The notes: generated from the sequence alone by a model not told the origin. A stretch of DNA of 64,000 nt from VMSU01 sp031400755 (GCA_031400755.1 JANNQL010000046.1:1-64000), one strand, 5' to 3'; counted from the stretch's first letter, positions 24,921-34,600 are shown. A program made the numbers and translations.

Positions 24921-26405
24921 ATGTCCAATAGTCACCGTAGCAACAGAGGTAATGATAATCAGGCCGGGCTGTGCTCTGCGGCCAAGGCCGAAGGCATATT
25001 TTTCTGGATAATGATGGCCTGTTTTGGCGTTAAGGCCATGTTTTTTGCCCTGCGGATCAGGGAGAGGGTATTCCCTGACGAGGCCTCCTGGTATGGAATG
25101 GTCCAGGTCTTTTCCCGTTCCAGACTTCTGCCGGTTGATTCGCCAGAGTCCTACCCACTTGGCCTTATAACCCATCTCCCTACACTTTATTTTTACCTGA
25201 TGGGCAAGGTGCTGGCCGGCAATTTTTGGCCGATTGATGATCTGGTTTTTTTGAGGGTGGTCAATGTCGTGTTTGGAGTGTTGACGGTCAGCTTTGCCTG
25301 GCGGTTGGCTCGACTCATGGGCTTGTCTTTAGCGGTTAGATGCCTTTTTATGGTCATGTTGACCAACACGGTGATGTTCACCTTTATCTCCGGTGCGGTC
25401 AATTATGATAATCTTTCCACTCTGCTTGCGGTTCTGTCAATTTATTATCTGATTCGGTTCATGCAGGGGCGGTCGGCCTGCCATCTTCTGCTGTCTTTTC
25501 TTTTTATTCTGGCTGGGATGCTGACCAAGATTGTTATGTTGCCTTATGGCCTGGCCTTGGTCTTGGTGGTCTTTTTTCATGAACGAGGCAGTCTGTTTTT
25601 TTTCTTGAAATCATTGCCTTCCTGGCTTGCCGCTTTGCGGTGGCGAGAGGCTGCTTTTTTGGCGTTGTGTCTGGCTGGACTTGCTGCCAATTTGACTCTG
25701 TATGGCGGCAACAAAATACGCTTCGGTGTCTTACTGCCCAGCATGGACAAGGTGTTGCCGGTTGAGGATTGTTTGAAAAATCGACTGTTCACCCGGGACT
25801 ATGTGGTGCGCCAGTTCAAGGCGATGAAGTTGACCATGCTCGACGCCCAGCGACTTGCCCTCTCGATTCGCGATCCAGGCGACCGTGCTACGGCCTGGAA
25901 CCAGCTGGCCGAGGCGGAGAAAAGAAAAAAACAAGCTCCGGAAAAGCTTATGGGGCGCTGGCAGTACGCCGTAGAGTGGGTCCAGGTCATTGTGGCCAGG
26001 ACATACAGCGTGGCGGCCCATCAATCCATCTTCAAATATGAGAAGGACTTTTACCCATATTACGCGGTCTTTGTCCTGGCGGCGCTTATGTGGTTTTGCC
26101 GTTTCCGGGATTTACTGAGGCCTGGCATAGGTGGTGTTGGCTTTATTGTTCTTTTTTACACCATGATTTTGATGCAAGGGGTGAATTATCCGATTTATCG
26201 TAGCAGTGGATTTTCAGGGTTGGCGTTGACCGGGCGTTATATGTTCCCTGTCCTGGTTCCGTTGTATCTGCTTACCGCCCACGCCCTGCTCTCCCAAATG
26301 CCGCGCTGGTGGCAGATAACAGTCGGGCTGGCGGTCGGTATCTTTTTTGTCGGGGGGGAGTTTCCTTGGTTTTTACGGCAAGCAGGCCCGGAATGGTATT
26401 TTTAG
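24921..26405 (+). CDS. GT-C-type membrane glycosyltransferase, putative
   Basis: 494 residues with about 10 to 12 transmembrane helices. The first outer loop carries FPDEASWYG, the acidic motif found after TM1 in GT39/GT83-type (ArnT/PMT-like) enzymes that take a lipid-linked sugar. A long hydrophilic insert (about 280-350, DRATAWNQLAEAEKRKKQ) sits before the last helices. It would act in the inner membrane facing the periplasm. Start at 24921 has no strong ribosome site. First of five same-strand genes with short gaps (next gene 18 bases on); it is divergent from flagellin. Substrate unknown; a family without proven activity is possible. Confidence 0.65.
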   Translation: MSNSHRSNRGNDNQAGLCSAAKAEGIFFWIMMACFGVKAMFFALRIRERVFPDEASWYGMVQVFSRSRLLPVDSPESYPLGLITHLPTLYFYLMGKVLAGNFWPIDDLVFLRVVNVVFGVLTVSFAWRLARLMGLSLAVRCLFMVMLTNTVMFTFISGAVNYDNLSTLLAVLSIYYLIRFMQGRSACHLLLSFLFILAGMLTKIVMLPYGLALVLVVFFHERGSLFFFLKSLPSWLAALRWREAAFLALCLAGLAANLTLYGGNKIRFGVLLPSMDKVLPVEDCLKNRLFTRDYVVRQFKAMKLTMLDAQRLALSIRDPGDRATAWNQLAEAEKRKKQAPEKLMGRWQYAVEWVQVIVARTYSVAAHQSIFKYEKDFYPYYAVFVLAALMWFCRFRDLLRPGIGGVGFIVLFYTMILMQGVNYPIYRSSGFSGLALTGRYMFPVLVPLYLLTAHALLSQMPRWWQITVGLAVGIFFVGGEFPWFLRQAGPEWYF

Positions 26406-26423
26406 ACGGCAAGGGATTATAAG

Positions 26424-28037
26424 GTGCAGGGAGATAAAAGGTATAACATAGGCCCAGATGTCTGGCCGTGGCTGTCAGTCGTACTGATCATGCTGGGGGC
26501 GGCCTGGTTGCGTTGGCACCTCCTTGATGTCCCCTTGGAGCGGGATGAGGGCGAGTATGCCTATGGCGGCCAGCTTCTGCTGCAAGGGGTCCCCCCCTAT
26601 CAGCTTCTCTACAATATGAAGCTGCCCGGCATTTACGCGGTCTACGCCCTGGTGCTGGCCCTTTTTGGGCAGAGCCAGACGGGGGTGCATCTTGGTCTGC
26701 TTGTTGTGAATGCGGTAAGCATCCTGCTGGTTTTTTTGTTGGGCCGCAAGGTCTCAGGCCCGTTGGCAGGGCTTGCCGCTGCTGCGGTCTTTGCGGTATT
26801 GTCGGTCGGGCAGCCTGTCCAGGGAGTCTTTGCCAATGCCGAGCATTTTGTCCTGCTGCCAGCCCTGGCCGGTCTGCTGCTCCTCTTGCTTGGGCTTGAT
26901 TTGAAACGGTCTTGGCTGGTCTTTTTGGCCGGCGTGCTGCTGGGGTGTGGGGTCTTGATCAAGCAGCATGGGGCGCTTTTTGTCGTGTGTGGCGGGCTCT
27001 ATCTTGGACTGGATGGGTGGTCCCGGCGCCTTTCTTTGCGGGATTGTGCCCGCCAAGCGCAACTCTTGGTCGGCGGTGCTGTCCTGCCTTATCTGGTCAC
27101 CTGTCTTTTTTTGTTGAAGGCCGGGGTCTTCCCACAGTTCTGGTTTTGGACCGTTGACTACGCCAAGGCCTATAGCAGTCAGATCTCATGGTCAGCGGCC
27201 TGGCTCAATTTGAGCGATAGGGCAGCGACATTGGCTGCTGCTGCCCCTTTAGTTTGGTTGGCTACGGCCCTTGGCGTGCTTGCTTGTCTGGCCCGTCAGC
27301 AAGAGTTACGGCATAAGGTCTTTATTTTGGGTTTTGCCCTGTGTTCATTTTTGGCGGTCTGCCCTGGTTTTTTTTTCAGGCCCCATTATTTTATTTTATT
27401 GTTGCCTGGGGCGGCGCTCCTGGCTGGCATTGCCATTGAATCTGCGGCCACGCTCATCATTGGAGGCCAAAGGCAGCTTCAGCATTTTTGTCTGACCTTT
27501 GCCATCCTTGGCCTCTGTCTGGGCGCAACGTTTTACCAACAGCGTCAGTTTTTGTTCCAGTTTTCTCCTGCTCAGGCAAGTCAAGATACCTACTGGCCGA
27601 ACCCTTTTAATGAATCACTGGAAATCGCCCGTTTTATCCGTTCAAACAGTAAGCCAGCGGACACCATCGCCATAATTGGCTCCGAGCCGCAGATTTTCTT
27701 TTATGCCGGTCGGCGGTCGGCAACGGGCTATATTTATATGTATCCTCTCATGGAGGGGCATGAATTCGCCCTGACCATGCAGCAACGCTTGATTGACGAG
27801 GTCGAGCGGGCCGCACCTGAGTATCTCCTCTTTGTACGAATTCCATTGTCATGGCTGCAACAGCCTGACTCCAAGACCTTAATTTATGACTGGTTCGCAG
27901 GGTACAAGGAAAAATATCAACGGGTCGGGATGATTGAAATTTTTGAGAAATCAAGCCGTTATTCATGGCTTTCTGATGTCCATTGGCCGCCGACAACTCC
28001 CTATTGGATCGAGGTCTTGCGGAAAAAAGGTTCCTGA
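26424..28037 (+). CDS. GT39-like membrane glycosyltransferase, putative
   Basis: 537 residues with a GTG start at 26424. About 11 transmembrane helices. The first periplasmic loop has VPLERDEGEYAYGGQLLLQGVPPYQ, matching the acidic motif (DEGEYAY) of the dolichyl-phosphate-mannose mannosyltransferase group and ArnT-like enzymes. After the helices a soluble tail of about 140 residues follows (FNESLEIARFIRSNSKPADTIAI), as in that group. It probably moves a sugar from a polyprenyl phosphate to a lipid, glycan or protein. The GT2 gene 33 bases downstream could make that polyprenyl-phosphate sugar. Confidence 0.75.
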   Translation: MQGDKRYNIGPDVWPWLSVVLIMLGAAWLRWHLLDVPLERDEGEYAYGGQLLLQGVPPYQLLYNMKLPGIYAVYALVLALFGQSQTGVHLGLLVVNAVSILLVFLLGRKVSGPLAGLAAAAVFAVLSVGQPVQGVFANAEHFVLLPALAGLLLLLLGLDLKRSWLVFLAGVLLGCGVLIKQHGALFVVCGGLYLGLDGWSRRLSLRDCARQAQLLVGGAVLPYLVTCLFLLKAGVFPQFWFWTVDYAKAYSSQISWSAAWLNLSDRAATLAAAAPLVWLATALGVLACLARQQELRHKVFILGFALCSFLAVCPGFFFRPHYFILLLPGAALLAGIAIESAATLIIGGQRQLQHFCLTFAILGLCLGATFYQQRQFLFQFSPAQASQDTYWPNPFNESLEIARFIRSNSKPADTIAIIGSEPQIFFYAGRRSATGYIYMYPLMEGHEFALTMQQRLIDEVERAAPEYLLFVRIPLSWLQQPDSKTLIYDWFAGYKEKYQRVGMIEIFEKSSRYSWLSDVHWPPTTPYWIEVLRKKGS

Positions 28038-28070
28038 ACAGTTATCCTGAATCTAAGAAGGGAGGACAAG

Positions 28071-28829
28071 GTGTATCAAGGGAAAAAAATTGTGGTGGTC
28101 ATGCCGGCCTATAACGCGGCGGAGACTTTGCTTGCGACCTATAACGAGGTCATGGCCCAGGGGATAGTCGATCTGGTGATTGTCGTTGACGATGCCAGCC
28201 GGGACCAGACGGCGAGTTTGGCCCGGACCTTGGCCAAGACCCGGGTCTACGTCCACGAGAAGAACAAGGGCTACGGCGCCAACCAGAAATCATGTTACCG
28301 GATCGCCTTGGAGGAGGGTGGGGACATCGTCATTATGGTCCACCCTGATTACCAATACACCCCGATGTTGATCCCGGCCATGGCCTCAATGATTGGCAAC
28401 GGCCTGTACCATTGCGTATTGGGCTCCAGGATTCTTGGGGGGCAGGCCTTGAAAGGTGGGATGCCAATCTGGAAATATGTTGCTAATCGATTTCTTACCC
28501 TTTTTGAAAATATTCTGCTGGGCGCCAAACTGTCGGAGTATCACACTGGGTATCGGGCCTTTTCCAGGGAACTCTTGGAGCGAATTGATCTGCATCGGAA
28601 TTCAGACGATTTTGTCTTTGATAACCAGATGCTGGCCCAGGTCCTCTGGCAGGGTCACACCATTGCCGAGGTGAGCTGTCCCACCAAGTATTTCGCCGAG
28701 GCATCTTCGATTAACCTCTCTCGCAGTGTGACCTACGGCATCGGCTGTTTGCGTACAGCCATCACCTATCGTTTAGCGTCTTTGGGTTTAGTTCGGTCGG
28801 ATTTGTTTCCCGAAGGAGGAGAGTTTTGA
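28071..28829 (+). CDS. Family 2 glycosyltransferase, polyprenyl-phosphate sugar synthase type
   Basis: 252 residues, GTG start at 28071 with GGGAGG seven bases upstream. GT-A fold marks: VVVMPAYNAAETL at the N-terminus, VIVVDDASRDQTASLA, HEKNKGYGANQKSCYR, VMVHPDYQYTP in the DxD position (here HPD), and the late VFDNQMLAQVLWQGHTIAEV. This is the DPM1/DPG synthase-like branch without C-terminal membrane helices. It lies between two GT-C enzymes and the secreted MORN protein, fitting a donor-sugar supplier. Its TGA overlaps the ATG of a nine-codon leader. Confidence 0.88.
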   Translation: MYQGKKIVVVMPAYNAAETLLATYNEVMAQGIVDLVIVVDDASRDQTASLARTLAKTRVYVHEKNKGYGANQKSCYRIALEEGGDIVIMVHPDYQYTPMLIPAMASMIGNGLYHCVLGSRILGGQALKGGMPIWKYVANRFLTLFENILLGAKLSEYHTGYRAFSRELLERIDLHRNSDDFVFDNQMLAQVLWQGHTIAEVSCPTKYFAEASSINLSRSVTYGIGCLRTAITYRLASLGLVRSDLFPEGGEF

Positions 28830-28858
28830 TGGCGTCGCAAAAAACTATTATCATATAA
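28829..28858 (+). CDS. Nine-codon leader peptide before the MORN gene
   Basis: An ATG overlapping the GT2 stop (ATGA) is preceded by AAGGAGGAGAG, the strongest ribosome site in the operon. It reads nine codons (MASQKTIII) and stops at TAA 28856-28858. The MORN gene ATG at 28862 is in the same frame three bases later and has no ribosome site of its own. So it looks like a coupling peptide that allows reinitiation, or a former N-terminus cut by a stop codon. Confidence 0.4.
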   Translation: MASQKTIII

Positions 28859-28861
28859 AAT

Positions 28862-29914
28862 ATGCCAGACATTCGTTCTTACCTGATAACAACAATGCTT
28901 TTTGTCAGCATTCTTTTGAACGCTAATCATGGCAATGCCTCTTCGCTTCCTCCTGGAAAGTGTGAAAAGGGTGATTGTCAGGACGGGCAGGGTATGATGG
29001 TTTTTGCCAATGGGGACAAGTATGTCGGTCAGTTTGGCAATGGTTTGGCTGAGGGCAACGGCGCCATAATTTTTAATGATGGAATCGTTCAGGAGGGGCT
29101 GTTCATGAAGGGCCTTTCTATGGGTAATGGCACCAGGATTGAAAAGGACGGCAGCAAGTATGTCGGCCAGTTTTATAACGGTCAAGCCAATGGCGTGGGT
29201 AAAAAAATCATGGCAGATGGTTCTCATTACGAAGGGCTTTGGCGCAACGGTGAATTCTTTCGGGGCAATGGCCTGAAGATCGAGGCGGATGGCAGGCGTT
29301 ATGACGGCGAGTTTAAAGATAAAATATTTCATGGCCAAGGCCTGTTGTCCGAGGCCGATGGCACGACTTTCGAGGGTATCTTTAAGGACGGGAAACTTGA
29401 GGGTGCGGGGAAGAAAACCCTCGACGATGGGACCGTTTATAATGGTATGTTCAAGGCAGCTACCTACCATGGCCGAGGTACTCTGGTCATGGCCAATGGC
29501 ACTCGGTTTGAGGGGGAGTTCCGGGATGGTGAGTACTTTGGTCAGGGGGTCATGACTTGGCGGGATGGCCGGAAATACAAGGGAGAGTTCGAGAAAGGGC
29601 AATTCAAGGGCCAGGGGGTATTGACCTCGGCCAATGGCACTGAATATCGGGGTATGTTCAATGATGGCAAGTACAATGGCCGAGGGGTGCTGGTCAGCAA
29701 GGATGGAGAACGCCTGGAGGGCGATTTTGTTGGTGATGTCTATCTGGAAAATAATGACCACAAGGTCGCGATTATGGATGAACCGATCATAGTCGATCAG
29801 GGGGGGAAGTCCCCTCCTTCACCAGTGCAAAAGGATGTCGAACCACTGGACACGCCACCCCAGACATCTGCTCCCGAAGGTGAGACGCTCATGGACAGGG
29901 AAAAGGGCAAATGA
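28862..29914 (+). CDS. Secreted MORN-repeat protein
   Basis: 350 residues. A hydrophobic N-terminus (residues 7-26, ending HGNASS) suggests export. Residues about 37-280 are some 11 tandem MORN repeats of 22-23 residues with the pattern Y-x-G-x-F/W...G-x-G (for example YVGQFGNGLAEGNG, YEGLWRNGEFFRGNG, YKGEFEKGQFKGQG). The C-terminal 70 residues are low-complexity and proline-rich. MORN repeats form elongated beta sheets that bind lipids or proteins; here the protein would act in the envelope. Its last four bases overlap the next start (ATGA), so it is coupled with the DUF1566 protein. Confidence 0.88.
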   Translation: MPDIRSYLITTMLFVSILLNANHGNASSLPPGKCEKGDCQDGQGMMVFANGDKYVGQFGNGLAEGNGAIIFNDGIVQEGLFMKGLSMGNGTRIEKDGSKYVGQFYNGQANGVGKKIMADGSHYEGLWRNGEFFRGNGLKIEADGRRYDGEFKDKIFHGQGLLSEADGTTFEGIFKDGKLEGAGKKTLDDGTVYNGMFKAATYHGRGTLVMANGTRFEGEFRDGEYFGQGVMTWRDGRKYKGEFEKGQFKGQGVLTSANGTEYRGMFNDGKYNGRGVLVSKDGERLEGDFVGDVYLENNDHKVAIMDEPIIVDQGGKSPPSPVQKDVEPLDTPPQTSAPEGETLMDREKGK

Positions 29915-31965
29915 TGAGGGGTGGTGTTTTGCGTATTGTAGTGAGCATTGCCATCATGGCAGGATGGCTGGCGGCAACTTTTTTGCAGGCGGCAGAGACT
30001 GTTGGTCCAGGGATGGTCATGACTTCAGTACAGACCCTGCCGCGTACCGGGCAGATCTCGACCTATGATCAGACTGGGAAGTTGATTGATTTCCAGGGTT
30101 CTGGACAAGACGGCGAATTCCAGCGGGGCGTGGTCTGGCCCGAGCCTCGTTTTATTGTCAACGGCGACGGCACGGTTTCAGATTCACTAACCGGTTTGAT
30201 GTGGCTCAAGGATGGCAATTGTTTTGGCGATCTGCCATGGCCCACTGCCTTGCAAATGGTGGTTGATTTCAATAAGAACAACGCGTTGTGCCATGGCTTC
30301 AAGACTGACTACCAAGACTGGTTCCTGCCAGACATCAATCAGTTGGCCACACTGTTTGATGCCCAGGTCGGGGTGACGAGCGATTATCTCCGGTTGGGTG
30401 GGTTTACCAGTTTGCAGCGAGGCATCTATTGGTCGGCAACGGCCTATTTGAACAGATTGAATGCCTGGGGCGCAAATTTTACAAATGGTTCAATAGCGTC
30501 CCATAATAAGTTGGAGCGCCATTTTTTGCTCATCGCCAGGGTGGAGAAGGCTGAAAAAACTATAATTGCCAAGGTTGGGGCCCGACCAGTCGCGCCTGAG
30601 TCCGTTCCGGCACTGACCCAGTCGGGCCAACGTTTTGTTGATAATGGTGATGGCACGGTGACGGATGGATTGACGGGCTTGATGTGGCTCCAGGATGCTT
30701 CGTGCTTGTCGACGCTTGATTGGCAGGGAGCGCTGGCGGCCATGCAGCTTTTGAATGGTGGGCCAGGGGAATCGGGCTGCCCGTCATTATCAAAAAAATA
30801 TTCGGATTGGTCCTTGCCGAATGCGATCGAACTAAGGAGCCTGATTGATTATGAAGCTGACTATCCGGCCCTGAGTTCTGGTCATCCATTTAAGGCGGTG
30901 GCTGCTTCTGGGTATTGGACGGCAACCACGGCGACAGCAATCCCGGAGCAGGCCTTTATGGTCGATCTTGACACCGGGGCAATGTCGATGGCGCCAAAGA
31001 CAGCAAAGCATCATGCCTTGCCGGTACGACAGGTTGTCCCGCCTCCTCTGGACCGGCCTCGCAAGGAGTCTGGGAAGGGGGGCAGTCTGGGAGTGGCCGA
31101 ACAGTATTTGCTGGCGCTTGACCCTGAAATGCCCAGCGAAATCCATTGGCCTCCGGGGCCCAGGTTTTTCAACAACGGTGATGGCACCAGCATGGACTCT
31201 ATCACCGGAGTCAACTGGCTGACCGATGCCAATTGCTTTGGTAAAAAAAGTTGGAAAGAGGCGGCTGCGATACTAAAAAATTTTAATTCTCGCCCGAAAA
31301 CATTCAAGTGTGCCGAATATGAGGCCGGGGTTGATGACTGGCAGCTGCCAACACTTGTTGAAATGAGTGATTTGGTCAATAAGGATGAGGAGAACAGAGA
31401 GGAATGGCTTAATCAACAGGGGGTGAAAAATGTCCAAGGCAGCGCCTATTGGACCGCCACTGAAAATCCGCTCAATCTTTATTTTGCCGATGCCATTATT
31501 CTGAAAACGGCTAAGGCCGGCAATTATCCAAAATCTTTGAGGTTCTTTATTTGGCCCAAGCGCAAGGCCCAGAAGGGTAAGGAGCCGAATGAACCCTTGT
31601 TAAATCTGACGGCCAACGCCATCAGTGATTTTGTTACCCTGTCTCCGAAAGATCCGCTCTCTCTGGTTGTCTATCTCCACACCTTTGGATTGCGGAGGCC
31701 AGCTGATTTTTGGTTCTGGTATGATACGCCTGACGAAAAACGATTGTGGCTCACACCCATTAGGACTTGGACCGACAAGGTCACCTCGGTCTATCAAGGG
31801 CCCCTGTTTAATCTCAAGACCTACGAGATCTATCGGGCTGGGGCCAATGGCTTGGCCCCAGGGGTCTATGATTTTCATTTTGCGGTGGATACCATCCCTA
31901 ACGGTATCTTCGACGAACCGCGTTATGAGGTCAAGGTGTCGGTGGTCATTCCCGACGGTCAATAA
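29911..31965 (+). CDS. Secreted protein with three DUF1566 (Lcl C-terminal) domains
   Basis: 684 residues with a signal peptide (about 1-28, ending FLQAAE). Three DUF1566 (PF07603) units follow at about 85-210, 235-370 and 415-550. Each starts RF...NGDGTVSDSLTGLMWLKD or a close variant, then WPTALQMV, YQDWFLPDINQLATL and a YWSAT strand. A C-terminal beta domain (about 555-684) ends the protein. In Legionella Lcl this domain binds glycosaminoglycans and aids biofilm formation, so a surface adhesion or glycan-binding role is likely but inferred. Unit three lacks some of the conserved tail. Ends convergently with a seven-base overlap with the next gene. Confidence 0.88.
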   Translation: MMRGGVLRIVVSIAIMAGWLAATFLQAAETVGPGMVMTSVQTLPRTGQISTYDQTGKLIDFQGSGQDGEFQRGVVWPEPRFIVNGDGTVSDSLTGLMWLKDGNCFGDLPWPTALQMVVDFNKNNALCHGFKTDYQDWFLPDINQLATLFDAQVGVTSDYLRLGGFTSLQRGIYWSATAYLNRLNAWGANFTNGSIASHNKLERHFLLIARVEKAEKTIIAKVGARPVAPESVPALTQSGQRFVDNGDGTVTDGLTGLMWLQDASCLSTLDWQGALAAMQLLNGGPGESGCPSLSKKYSDWSLPNAIELRSLIDYEADYPALSSGHPFKAVAASGYWTATTATAIPEQAFMVDLDTGAMSMAPKTAKHHALPVRQVVPPPLDRPRKESGKGGSLGVAEQYLLALDPEMPSEIHWPPGPRFFNNGDGTSMDSITGVNWLTDANCFGKKSWKEAAAILKNFNSRPKTFKCAEYEAGVDDWQLPTLVEMSDLVNKDEENREEWLNQQGVKNVQGSAYWTATENPLNLYFADAIILKTAKAGNYPKSLRFFIWPKRKAQKGKEPNEPLLNLTANAISDFVTLSPKDPLSLVVYLHTFGLRRPADFWFWYDTPDEKRLWLTPIRTWTDKVTSVYQGPLFNLKTYEIYRAGANGLAPGVYDFHFAVDTIPNGIFDEPRYEVKVSVVIPDGQ

Positions 31966-32834
31966 TAGCTCCCACCCTTTAACCAACCTGCCAGATTGGT
32001 GGCCAATTGTTGATTGGGGCCGACCAGAAAGCGGTTCTGGAAGATGGCGTCATCCGCAAAGACAATGAAGTGGCCATGACCAAGTTGGCCGGTCACCACT
32101 ACGCTGAAGGCCTGGTTTGCATCCCCTGGGTCGAGGCCCTGGTTGTCATTGAGGTCTACCCAGGCCTGGGGGTTGGTCTTGGCAATGACATTAGCCGGTT
32201 GTTCGGTGTTCAAGGCCCAGCTTCCATAGAGATTGATCTGGGTGAGTCCTTTGGTCAGCGGGTGCGGGGCTAAGTCAGTGACAAAAAAATCAGTGTTCGT
32301 TTCAGGCTCTAGCAGGTTGGTCTGTTCGTGGACCACGCTATTTGAGACATCTACTCCCAAGTTATTCAGCAATGGCGCTAGCGGCGAGCCGATATGCAGC
32401 ATTATGCAGAGCTGGCCGCCACGATCAAGAAATTTCTGGATGACTTTGATCTCGGCCTCACTGATTGGCTTAAAGGCCCCCGAGATGATCAGGGTTGAAA
32501 CATTGGTCAGGAATTCATCTGTGAAATCCTGATCAGGAGAAGATGCCTTGACCTGGAAACCCTCCTTCGTAAAGGTCTCCCCGAGTTTTGACAGATCGAG
32601 CTCGCCCTTATTTCCTACCAAAAAATGTTGGCCGTGCCCCTGGTCGAACAAGGCCACCGGTGGTGGCAACGGCGCCCGTTTGCAGGCGGCAAGTGGCAAT
32701 AATATTAGCGCCAGGCCAAGGACGAAAAATCGGCTTATGGCCCATGATGTTCGTCCGCATTGCCTGGTGGCGAGCCATCTTGTAGTGTTTGGTTGCGCTA
32801 CCCTGCCTGTCATTTTTTTAAATAGGTACTTCAT
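31959..32834 (-). CDS. Lipoprotein with DUF4350-like domain
   Basis: 291 residues. A signal segment about 33-52 ends in a lipobox (LPLAAC), so the mature protein would be lipid-anchored; the 30 residues before it are unusually long, and an internal start is possible. The body opens PVALFDQGHGQHFLVGNKGELDLSKL and has VSTLIISGAFKPISEAEIKVIQKFLDRGGQL, matching the DUF4350/glutamine-amidotransferase-like fold without catalytic Cys. GGAGG lies five bases before the ATG. Its last seven bases overlap the DUF1566 gene on the other strand. Confidence 0.78.
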   Translation of the reverse strand: MKYLFKKMTGRVAQPNTTRWLATRQCGRTSWAISRFFVLGLALILLPLAACKRAPLPPPVALFDQGHGQHFLVGNKGELDLSKLGETFTKEGFQVKASSPDQDFTDEFLTNVSTLIISGAFKPISEAEIKVIQKFLDRGGQLCIMLHIGSPLAPLLNNLGVDVSNSVVHEQTNLLEPETNTDFFVTDLAPHPLTKGLTQINLYGSWALNTEQPANVIAKTNPQAWVDLNDNQGLDPGDANQAFSVVVTGQLGHGHFIVFADDAIFQNRFLVGPNQQLATNLAGWLKGGSYY

Positions 32835-32905
32835 GTGTCCTCCGTGATGGTGATGGCGGTTGTGGCGAATCGCATATTCGTCACGGTAAAAAACCTCGCC
32901 TTTTG

Positions 32906-34600
32906 CTATTTGCCTGCTGCTTTTTGGATCGGAAAGCTGAGGGTAAAGGTGGTGCCATGACTTGAGGTGTCAGTCACCTCTATCTTGCCCTGATGGCTTT
33001 TCATGATGCCATAACTGACCGACAGGCCGAGGCCGGTGCCTTCCACAGCTGGTTTGGTGGAGAAAAATGGTTCAAAGATATAGATGATGTCGGAATCAAT
33101 GATGCCCTTGCCGGTATCGCGAATATGGAGAAGCACGGTCTGGTTGGTATGCTCGGTGGTTATGAGGATTGAACCGCCATGGTCAGGGATGGCCTCCTGT
33201 GCGTTATTCAAGCAGTTTAAGATGACCTGCTTGATTTGGTCGTGAACTGCATGGATCATGGGAAGCGCCGGGTCGAATTTTTTTCTGACCACGATTCGTT
33301 TTTCCTTGAAGCCTTTTTTGCAGAACAGGAGCATATAATTGATTGCCTGGTGCAGGTCCATGGGGGCCATGGCGCCGGTGGTTGGGCGGTTGAAATTCTG
33401 CAGATTGCTGATCAGGTCTTTGACCCGCTGGCATTCCTGGATGGCCAGTTGCAACAATTCGGCATCGTCTTGGTCGAAGGTTGTGGTCTTCTGGATGCCT
33501 TTCAAGAAGTTGCGGATGCCGATGATCGGGTTGCCAAATTCATGGGCGATGGAGGCGGCCAATTTGCCGACGGCGCTTAATTTTTCGGCATGGAGCAACT
33601 GTTCATAGGTCTTTTTGAGCTGTAAGGTCCGCTCTTCTACCATATTCACCAGGATGGTCTGGTAACTCAGGATCTCCTGCTCCATGGTCTTACGGCTGGT
33701 AATGTCTTGCAGGGTTTCGACTGCGCCGATCAGTACCCCCGAACGGCTCTTAATTGGGGCTGCCGTGAAAAAGAGCCAGGTGCCCTTGCCGTTCAGCTCA
33801 AAAAAATCTTCAACTTCGTAAGAGTCCTCCAGGAGTTTCGAACGCAGATACTTATGAGTATAGAACTGGCGAATTTTCTCTTCCGGGGCCTGGTCGAGAA
33901 TAAGGTCGGCCATGGTGGGTCGTTCGTAGGCGTAAAAGGCCTTCCATTGTTCGGTGGTACCCACTGTCTCAGCACTCGAAATACCGGTCAGCCGTTCAAG
34001 CGCCTTGTTCCAGTGAGTAATACGATGGTTCTGGTCAATGACGAAGGTTGGAATGGAATTGCCGTGAATGATCTGGGTCAAGCGGTCTTTGTTTTCCTGG
34101 AGGCTATCTTCGGCCTGTTTGCGATCATATATCTCTTTGGCCAACAGGACATTGGCCTCACTATGATTAGTTGCCAAGCGTAATTGATCTGCAAGCCGTT
34201 GGCTGGCAAGCTCAAGCTGAGCTTCTTTTTTTTTGCGTTCTGTGTCCTTATGGATCAATAGCGACCAGCCGTCACCGTTGTTAAGGTGGATTGGGGCAAA
34301 ACTCACGATGAAATTACGACAGTCCCGGTCAAGGATGGCGTCGTAAGTATGGCTGATCTTGGTAGGTTGGGATCCCAGTCCCTTGGCGGTCAGTTTCGGC
34401 CAAAGTTCTTGAACTGATTGGGGGATTTGCTTAAAAAAATTGCGGTTGGCGATAAAGGCAATCGATAGAATATCGGTACAAAAACGAAACCAGGCTTGAT
34501 TGGCGAAAAGGACACTGCCGTCGTTGGCGCAGCAGATAAAAGGCTCTGGACGGTGTTGAAGGATGGAGTCGATGGACAAGTTTTTCATTATTACGGGCAA
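32906..34600 (-). CDS. PAS-domain sensor histidine kinase, soluble
   Basis: 564 residues, no transmembrane helix. An N-terminal PAS-like domain (about 10-115, PEPFICCANDGSVLFANQAWFRF) and a second PAS with PAC (about 185-315) are followed by a coiled coil. The HisKA dimerisation domain has the phosphoacceptor in LAASIAHEFGNPIIGIRNF near residue 352. The HATPase domain shows the N box NCLNNAQEAIP, G1 DTGKGI and G2 GTGLGLSVSYGIM. It would autophosphorylate in response to a cytosolic signal. No response regulator is adjacent. Met5 is an alternative start. It is separated from the upstream cytochrome genes by a strong terminator. Confidence 0.9.
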   Translation of the reverse strand: MPVIMKNLSIDSILQHRPEPFICCANDGSVLFANQAWFRFCTDILSIAFIANRNFFKQIPQSVQELWPKLTAKGLGSQPTKISHTYDAILDRDCRNFIVSFAPIHLNNGDGWSLLIHKDTERKKKEAQLELASQRLADQLRLATNHSEANVLLAKEIYDRKQAEDSLQENKDRLTQIIHGNSIPTFVIDQNHRITHWNKALERLTGISSAETVGTTEQWKAFYAYERPTMADLILDQAPEEKIRQFYTHKYLRSKLLEDSYEVEDFFELNGKGTWLFFTAAPIKSRSGVLIGAVETLQDITSRKTMEQEILSYQTILVNMVEERTLQLKKTYEQLLHAEKLSAVGKLAASIAHEFGNPIIGIRNFLKGIQKTTTFDQDDAELLQLAIQECQRVKDLISNLQNFNRPTTGAMAPMDLHQAINYMLLFCKKGFKEKRIVVRKKFDPALPMIHAVHDQIKQVILNCLNNAQEAIPDHGGSILITTEHTNQTVLLHIRDTGKGIIDSDIIYIFEPFFSTKPAVEGTGLGLSVSYGIMKSHQGKIEVTDTSSHGTTFTLSFPIQKAAGK

